From: an uncultured Shinella sp.
GTDB taxonomy: Bacteria > Pseudomonadota > Alphaproteobacteria > Rhizobiales > Rhizobiaceae
Reading direction: 5' to 3'
Length of the DNA stretch: 9,338 bases
NCBI RefSeq assembly: GCF_946479415.1
Contig: NZ_CAMLFY010000151.1
Span: 1-9,338, forward strand
Part shown: piece after piece, positions 6,391-9,338 of the stretch
Position numbering within the stretch: the stretch's first letter is position 1
Layout: each line of letters starts with the position of its first letter
The notes under the pieces: model-generated
What the model was told of the DNA's origin: nothing
Seen by the model: the letters and a program-made list of their open reading frames with translations, nothing else
The model's database searches: none
Translations under genes and position numbers: made by a program

Positions 6391-6579
6391 ATGAGCCGTT
6401 TAGCGTTGCTGGAGAGACTGAAAGTCGCCCAGAAGATGCCCAAATACCAGGGCCGTGACATCACCACGATCAGCGCCATCCTCTCCAATCAGGCGCTGGC
6501 ACGGCATGTGGAAGTTTGCGAACAGGGCGCCGGTATCGTGCACCAGCCTTCGGGCAACCCCATCCAGCATCAGGCTTGA
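6391..6579 (+). CDS. Small uncharacterised protein, 62 residues
   Basis: I do not recognise a family. The protein is small and mildly basic, with an apparent amphipathic helix at residues 2-16 (SRLALLERLKVAQKM), a middle segment containing Tyr19 and DITTISAILSNQAL, and a Gly/His/Gln-rich tail. No signal peptide or membrane segment is visible. Support for it being real: a strong ribosome binding site AAAAGGAG at 6377-6384 with 6-base spacing to the ATG, and a perfect intrinsic terminator beginning five bases after the stop. It lies 135 bp after minE, so it may be a separate transcript or the tail of the min operon. A link to division is not shown by the sequence. Confidence 0.62.
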   Translation: MSRLALLERLKVAQKMPKYQGRDITTISAILSNQALARHVEVCEQGAGIVHQPSGNPIQHQA

Positions 6580-6584
6580 AACCG

Positions 6585-6612
6585 AAACAACCCCGCTCCG
6601 GCGGGGTTGTTT
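6585..6612. terminator. Bidirectional intrinsic terminator between convergent genes
   Basis: AAACAACCCCGC (6585-6596) and GCGGGGTTGTTT (6601-6612) form a perfect 12-bp stem with a TCCG loop. On the + strand the stem ends in TTGTTTGTTTC; on the - strand it ends in TTGTTTCGGTTTC. It begins 5 bases after the small gene stop and lies 3 bases beyond the stop codon of the convergent kinase gene, so it can end both transcripts. Confidence 0.9.
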
Positions 6613-6615
6613 GTT

Positions 6616-7593
6616 TCAGACGCCCAGATCGGCCGCCAGAGAGCGCACGTCCGCGACATAGCGTTTCAGGCGGGCAGCATTGTCTGCAAGATCCGGCCGG
6701 GCGGCCGCCCAACCGATATAGGTGAGCGCGCGCAGGAGCAGGAAAAGCGGCAGATGCTCGAAATCCGCCTCGGCCTTAGGCCGGATGACGGCATAGCCTT
6801 CGAGCAGCGCCTGCCGCAGCGCCGGATAGGACGGTTCACGCCGGTTGCGCAGCAGCGCCGTCGCCAGATCGAACAGGCGGAAGCCGAAACCGCAATCGTC
6901 GAAATCGATGAAGGCGACAGCCCCTTTGCGCACGAAGATGTTTTCGCGCACGGTATCGGCGTGGATCAGGCCGTAGTCGAGACCGGAGGCGATGGCTGCG
7001 AGGCGCGCAATCAGCGTTTCGCGCAGGGCCGTCAGATAGGCCTGGTCCTCGGCCGGCAGCACCGCGCAATCCCAAAACCGGCCCCAGAACGGTGCCTCTC
7101 CAAGCAGACCGTCGGCATCCCAGGCCGGGCGCTCGAAGCCCACCGGCTGTCGGAAGGCATCCGCTGCACCATGCAGCAGCGCAAGCTCCCGGCCGATGGA
7201 GCGGAAGATCGCCTGGAGGTCACGGCCTTCCTGCACCAGGGGAACGCCGGTTTCGCCAAGCGGCTCGCCATCGATCCAGCCGATGAGGTCGGCGTAGTAA
7301 GGCCCGTCTCCGAAGGCGACGAGCAGGGCGCCGTTCGCGGCCGGGATCGGCTGCGGTACGGCGAGCCCACGGTCACGCAGGTTCGCCATGAAGGCGAGTT
7401 CCGAGGCAAGCGCCGCCTGGGAGTGGTAGGCCGGGCGATGCAGGCGAAGGGCCGCCGGATCGCCCCAGGCGAGCCTCACCTTGAAGACCGCGTTTTCGCG
7501 GTACTTGATCAGTTCCGGCACCTGCTCCGGCAGGTCCCAATGGGCAAGGGCGGCGATCGCCCGTTTCGTCAGCATCTCCTCCATACCGCTCAT
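6616..7593 (-). CDS. APH-fold small-molecule kinase (phosphotransferase family), partner of adjacent PLP enzyme
   Basis: About 325 residues of the aminoglycoside phosphotransferase/choline kinase/homoserine kinase II superfamily. The N-lobe has ALRLHRP (about 48-54). The catalytic loop is LIHADTVRENIFV (about 209-221; His211, Asp213, Asn218), where most relatives have HGDLHxxN, and the metal-binding IDFDDCG follows at about 229-235. The substrate is probably a small hydroxylated amine or amino acid rather than an antibiotic. The gene starts four bases after the stop of a class III PLP enzyme resembling phospho-lyases, and kinases of the hydroxylysine-kinase type are known partners of such lyases. 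The start is uncertain: the ATG at 7593 is chosen for position, while a GTG at 7608 and ATGs at 7584 and 7575 are in frame. The stop sits beside the shared terminator. Confidence 0.8.
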   Translation of the reverse strand: MSGMEEMLTKRAIAALAHWDLPEQVPELIKYRENAVFKVRLAWGDPAALRLHRPAYHSQAALASELAFMANLRDRGLAVPQPIPAANGALLVAFGDGPYYADLIGWIDGEPLGETGVPLVQEGRDLQAIFRSIGRELALLHGAADAFRQPVGFERPAWDADGLLGEAPFWGRFWDCAVLPAEDQAYLTALRETLIARLAAIASGLDYGLIHADTVRENIFVRKGAVAFIDFDDCGFGFRLFDLATALLRNRREPSYPALRQALLEGYAVIRPKAEADFEHLPLFLLLRALTYIGWAAARPDLADNAARLKRYVADVRSLAADLGV

Positions 7594-7597
7594 CGCT

Positions 7598-8881
7598 TCA
7601 GAGCCCACCCAGCACGTCGTCGAGGATCGAAAGCATCAAATCGGCATTGTCCTTTGAAAAGGGCATGGGCGGGCGGATCTTCGTGGCATTCTGGTGAATG
7701 CCGAGCTTGCCCATCAGGACGCCGCGTTCGCGCATGCCGTTGATGATACGGGTGGCGATGTCGGAGGCCGGCGTCTTCTCTGCCCGATCGAGCACCAGTT
7801 CGGCGCCGAAGAACAGGCCGGAGCCGCGCACATTGCCGATCAGCGCATGCTTTTCCGCAAGCTTTTGCAGGCCCTGCCGCGCATAGGCACCGACATCCAG
7901 TGCATTGGCCTGAAGCTTCTCGTCTTCCAGCACATCGAGAACGGCCATGGCGGCCGCGCAGGAAACCGGGTTTCCGCCGAAGGTGTTGAAGTAGCGAAAC
8001 GCCTTGCGAAAGGCATTCAAGGTCTCGGAACTCGCAACGACGCCGCCGATCGGATGGCCGTTGCCCATCGGCTTGCCGAGGGTTACGACATCGGGGACGA
8101 TGCCCGCCTTCTGGTGGCCCCACATATGGCTGCCGGTGCGGCCGAAACCGGGCTGCACCTCGTCGCAGATGACGAGGCCGCCGGCCCTGCGCACCGCCGC
8201 CACGGCCGGCGCAAGGAAGTTTTCCGGCAGATCGGGAAAACCTTCATTGGCGAAGAAGGGATCGATGATCAGCGCGGAAAAGCCGAAGGGGCTTTCCTGC
8301 AAAGAGGCAATGGCCTCCTCCACCTTCGCCGCCCAGGTCGCTGCGAAAGCATGACCGCCCTCGCCGCCCAGCGGACGATAGGCATCGGGCGCCGGAACGT
8401 GGCGAACGTGGCCGCCATAACCGCCGACCGGCGGCATGCGCGTCGAAAGCTGCGACACCGCCGTCGTGTTGCCGTGATAGGTGAAGTCGGTGGCGATGAC
8501 GCCCGCCTTGCCGGTCACGGCCTGCGCCATGCGCAGCGCGACATCGTTCGCCTCGCTGCCGGTGCAGGTGAGGATGGCGGTGTCGAGGCTCTTGTCGAAG
8601 GTCGCGGTCAGGCGCTCGACATAATCGAGAATGCCTTCGTGCAGGTAGCGGGTATGGGTGTTGAGCGTCGAGGCCTGCCGGCAGATCGCCTCCACCACGC
8701 GCGGATGACAATGGCCGACATGCGGCACGTTGTTGTAGCAGTCGAGATACTTTTTCCCGTCCGCATCCCACAGCCAGACACCCTCGCCCTTCACCAGATG
8801 GACCGGATCCTCGTAGAAGAGCGACATGTTGCGGCCGAGCAATTTTTCGCGCCGCGCGCGCAGAGCTTCGGTGTCGGTCAT
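7598..8881 (-). CDS. Class III aminotransferase-fold PLP enzyme, probable O-phospho-amine phospho-lyase
   Basis: A 427-residue fold-type I PLP enzyme. Motifs are GSEAND (about 108-113), the PLP-stacking YHG (135-137), VICDEVQPGFGRTG (237-250, Asp240 to the pyridine nitrogen) and Lys270 in TLGKPMGNGHPIG, the Schiff-base lysine. NNVPHVGHCHP (50-60), LNTHTRYLHEGILDY (73-87) and RHVPAPDAYR (160-169) resemble the ethanolamine-phosphate and phosphohydroxylysine phospho-lyases (human ETNPPL/PHYKPL type) more than ornithine or GABA aminotransferases. Such enzymes release phosphate and ammonia to give an aldehyde. The adjacent kinase would make the phospho-substrate. Start ATG 8881: the conserved part begins here, and an earlier in-frame GTG at 8920 would translate through a repeat. 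Its ribosome binding site appears to come from that repeat. A plain transamination role remains possible. Confidence 0.82.
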   Translation of the reverse strand: MTDTEALRARREKLLGRNMSLFYEDPVHLVKGEGVWLWDADGKKYLDCYNNVPHVGHCHPRVVEAICRQASTLNTHTRYLHEGILDYVERLTATFDKSLDTAILTCTGSEANDVALRMAQAVTGKAGVIATDFTYHGNTTAVSQLSTRMPPVGGYGGHVRHVPAPDAYRPLGGEGGHAFAATWAAKVEEAIASLQESPFGFSALIIDPFFANEGFPDLPENFLAPAVAAVRRAGGLVICDEVQPGFGRTGSHMWGHQKAGIVPDVVTLGKPMGNGHPIGGVVASSETLNAFRKAFRYFNTFGGNPVSCAAAMAVLDVLEDEKLQANALDVGAYARQGLQKLAEKHALIGNVRGSGLFFGAELVLDRAEKTPASDIATRIINGMRERGVLMGKLGIHQNATKIRPPMPFSKDNADLMLSILDDVLGGL

Positions 8882-8887
8882 CGCGAT

Positions 8888-9042
8888 ACCCCCCTCTGCC
8901 CTGCCGGGCATCTCCCCCACAAGGGGGGAGATTGGATGGGGCGATGTTCTGCCCTTGCTAAACGTCGAAATTTGCGCAAGTCCCGGACCCTATGCCGATC
9001 TCCCCCCTTGTGGAGGAGATGCCCGGCAGGGCAGAGGGGGGT
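8888..9042. repeat. Long inverted-repeat intergenic element (RIME-like rhizobial palindrome)
   Basis: Arms of 48 bp at 8888-8935 and 8995-9042 are reverse complements with two mismatches by eye, separated by 59 bp. Each arm holds smaller palindromes, such as TGCCC-TGCC-GGGCA and TCTCCCCC-ACAA-GGGGGGAGA. The CCCCCTCTGCCCTGCCGGGC arm type is, to my recollection, a widespread intergenic repeat of rhizobia, similar in nature to the Rhizobium-specific intergenic mosaic elements; the exact class is not verified. No transposase or target duplication is seen. It fills most of the gap between the two aminotransferase genes and would be transcribed through. Confidence 0.85.
8889..8896 (-). promoter_or_regulatory. 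Ribosome binding site supplied by the repeat arm
   Basis: Read on the - strand, the outer end of the inverted repeat gives GAGGGGGG, seven bases before the ATG at 8881. It is the only Shine-Dalgarno-like sequence at usable distance, so it decides the start, and it belongs to the repeat. If the repeat folds in the mRNA this site would be base-paired with 9034-9041. Confidence 0.55.
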
Positions 9043-9081
9043 GCTACACGCACGCGTTTCAGCACTTCTGGCCATGAACAA

Positions 9082-9338
9082 TCACCCCTGCGCGGCTGAA
9101 AGACCTGCATCGAGCGCCGAGACGATCTTCTGAACATCGGCGGCGGTGATGATGAGCGGCGGCGAGATGATGACGTTGGAACCCGAGGTGCGAACCATGA
9201 CGCCGGCCTCATAGGCAGTATCATAGACCTTCTGCACCACATCCTTGGCGGCGCCGCTCTTCTTGGCGCGATCCGAAACGAGCTCCAGCGCCGCCATCAG
9301 ACCGCGGCCTCTGATATCGCCGACCAGCTCATGCTTTG
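9082..9338 (-). CDS. Class III aminotransferase, C-terminal fragment (gene runs off the window)
   Basis: Only the last 84 residues are present; the frame is open to the window edge at 9336. They show the small C-terminal domain of a class III (omega-amino acid) aminotransferase: DIRGRGLMAALELV, the usual glycine-rich strand, then the helix and GSNVIISPPLIITAADVQKI near the end, matching the common 'SPPLxIT' ending. The PLP lysine lies outside the window, so substrate class cannot be judged; beta-alanine, GABA, putrescine or taurine type enzymes share this ending. It is upstream of the phospho-lyase and kinase on the same strand, separated by the 155-bp inverted-repeat element, and may belong to the same operon. 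It is not a copy of the next gene, whose C-terminal sequence (KIRPPMPFSKDNADLML) is different. Confidence 0.85.
   Translation of the reverse strand, partial: KHELVGDIRGRGLMAALELVSDRAKKSGAAKDVVQKVYDTAYEAGVMVRTSGSNVIISPPLIITAADVQKIVSALDAGLSAAQG

Noticed and set aside
6616..7593. Aminoglycoside resistance kinase
   Set aside because: It shares only the general APH fold. Tight coupling with a PLP enzyme and the absence of resistance-cassette features point to metabolism.
6607..7743. 378-codon open frame on the + strand
   Set aside because: Antisense to the kinase gene with its catalytic motifs, starts inside the terminator stem, and has no recognisable domain.
8888..9042. Insertion sequence or MITE with terminal inverted repeats
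   Set aside because: There is no transposase and no clear target-site duplication at the ends, and the nested palindromes fit a rhizobial intergenic mosaic repeat better. A non-autonomous element cannot be fully excluded.
7694..9133. Very long open frame (about 479 codons) on the + strand
   Set aside because: It runs antisense to the phospho-lyase gene, whose PLP motifs are intact. Its own product is Arg/Ala/His-rich without family-like motifs, as expected of a high-GC shadow frame.
1..9338. CRISPR array, tRNA, rRNA or prophage
   Set aside because: No regularly spaced repeats, cloverleaf-like sequences, rRNA segments or phage genes were seen on either strand.

Overview
The window is high-GC, densely coded alphaproteobacterial DNA. 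It most likely comes from a Rhizobiales member (Rhizobium, Sinorhizobium, Agrobacterium, Shinella or a relative). The evidence is a Brucella/rhizobial-type erythritol gene cluster, a minCDE operon with a CtrA-type promoter box, and a long intergenic palindrome of the sort found repeatedly in rhizobial genomes. In several Rhizobiales minCDE lies on a secondary replicon, so a chromid or megaplasmid origin is possible, but this is inference.

Region 1 (1-3925, + strand) is the second half of an erythritol catabolic cluster: eryC (5' end outside the window), eryD (SorC-type regulator), eryR (DeoR-type regulator), tpiA2/eryH and rpiB/eryI. In Brucella, EryC, EryH and EryI are three successive isomerases that turn L-3-tetrulose-4-phosphate into D-erythrose-4-phosphate for the pentose phosphate pathway. 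The kinase (EryA) and dehydrogenase (EryB) that feed them should lie upstream. Two short gaps hold candidate operators: a perfect 12-bp palindrome before eryD, and an AT-rich block of repeats before eryR.

Region 2 (3926-4395) is a 470-bp gap without a convincing gene. It starts with two adjacent hairpins that probably end the ery transcript. It finishes with a TTAA-N7-TTAAC CtrA-type box just ahead of minC.

Region 3 (4396-6579, + strand) is minC-minD-minE, the division-site placement system, with minD and minE overlapping by four bases. A small uncharacterised 62-residue gene follows. A perfect 12-bp-stem terminator (6585-6612) sits between it and the convergent operon.

Region 4 (6616-9338, - strand) reads leftward: the C-terminal end of a class III aminotransferase, a 155-bp inverted-repeat element with 48-bp arms, a second class III PLP enzyme that looks like the O-phospho-amine phospho-lyase subgroup, and an APH-fold small-molecule kinase four bases after it. 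The kinase/phospho-lyase pair suggests an amino-alcohol or hydroxy-amino-acid degradation module: phosphorylate a hydroxyl, eliminate phosphate and ammonia to an aldehyde, and possibly process an amine with the other aminotransferase. Its substrate cannot be read from the sequence. One end of the inverted repeat appears to supply the ribosome binding site of the phospho-lyase gene.

No tRNA, rRNA, CRISPR array, transposase or phage gene was seen.
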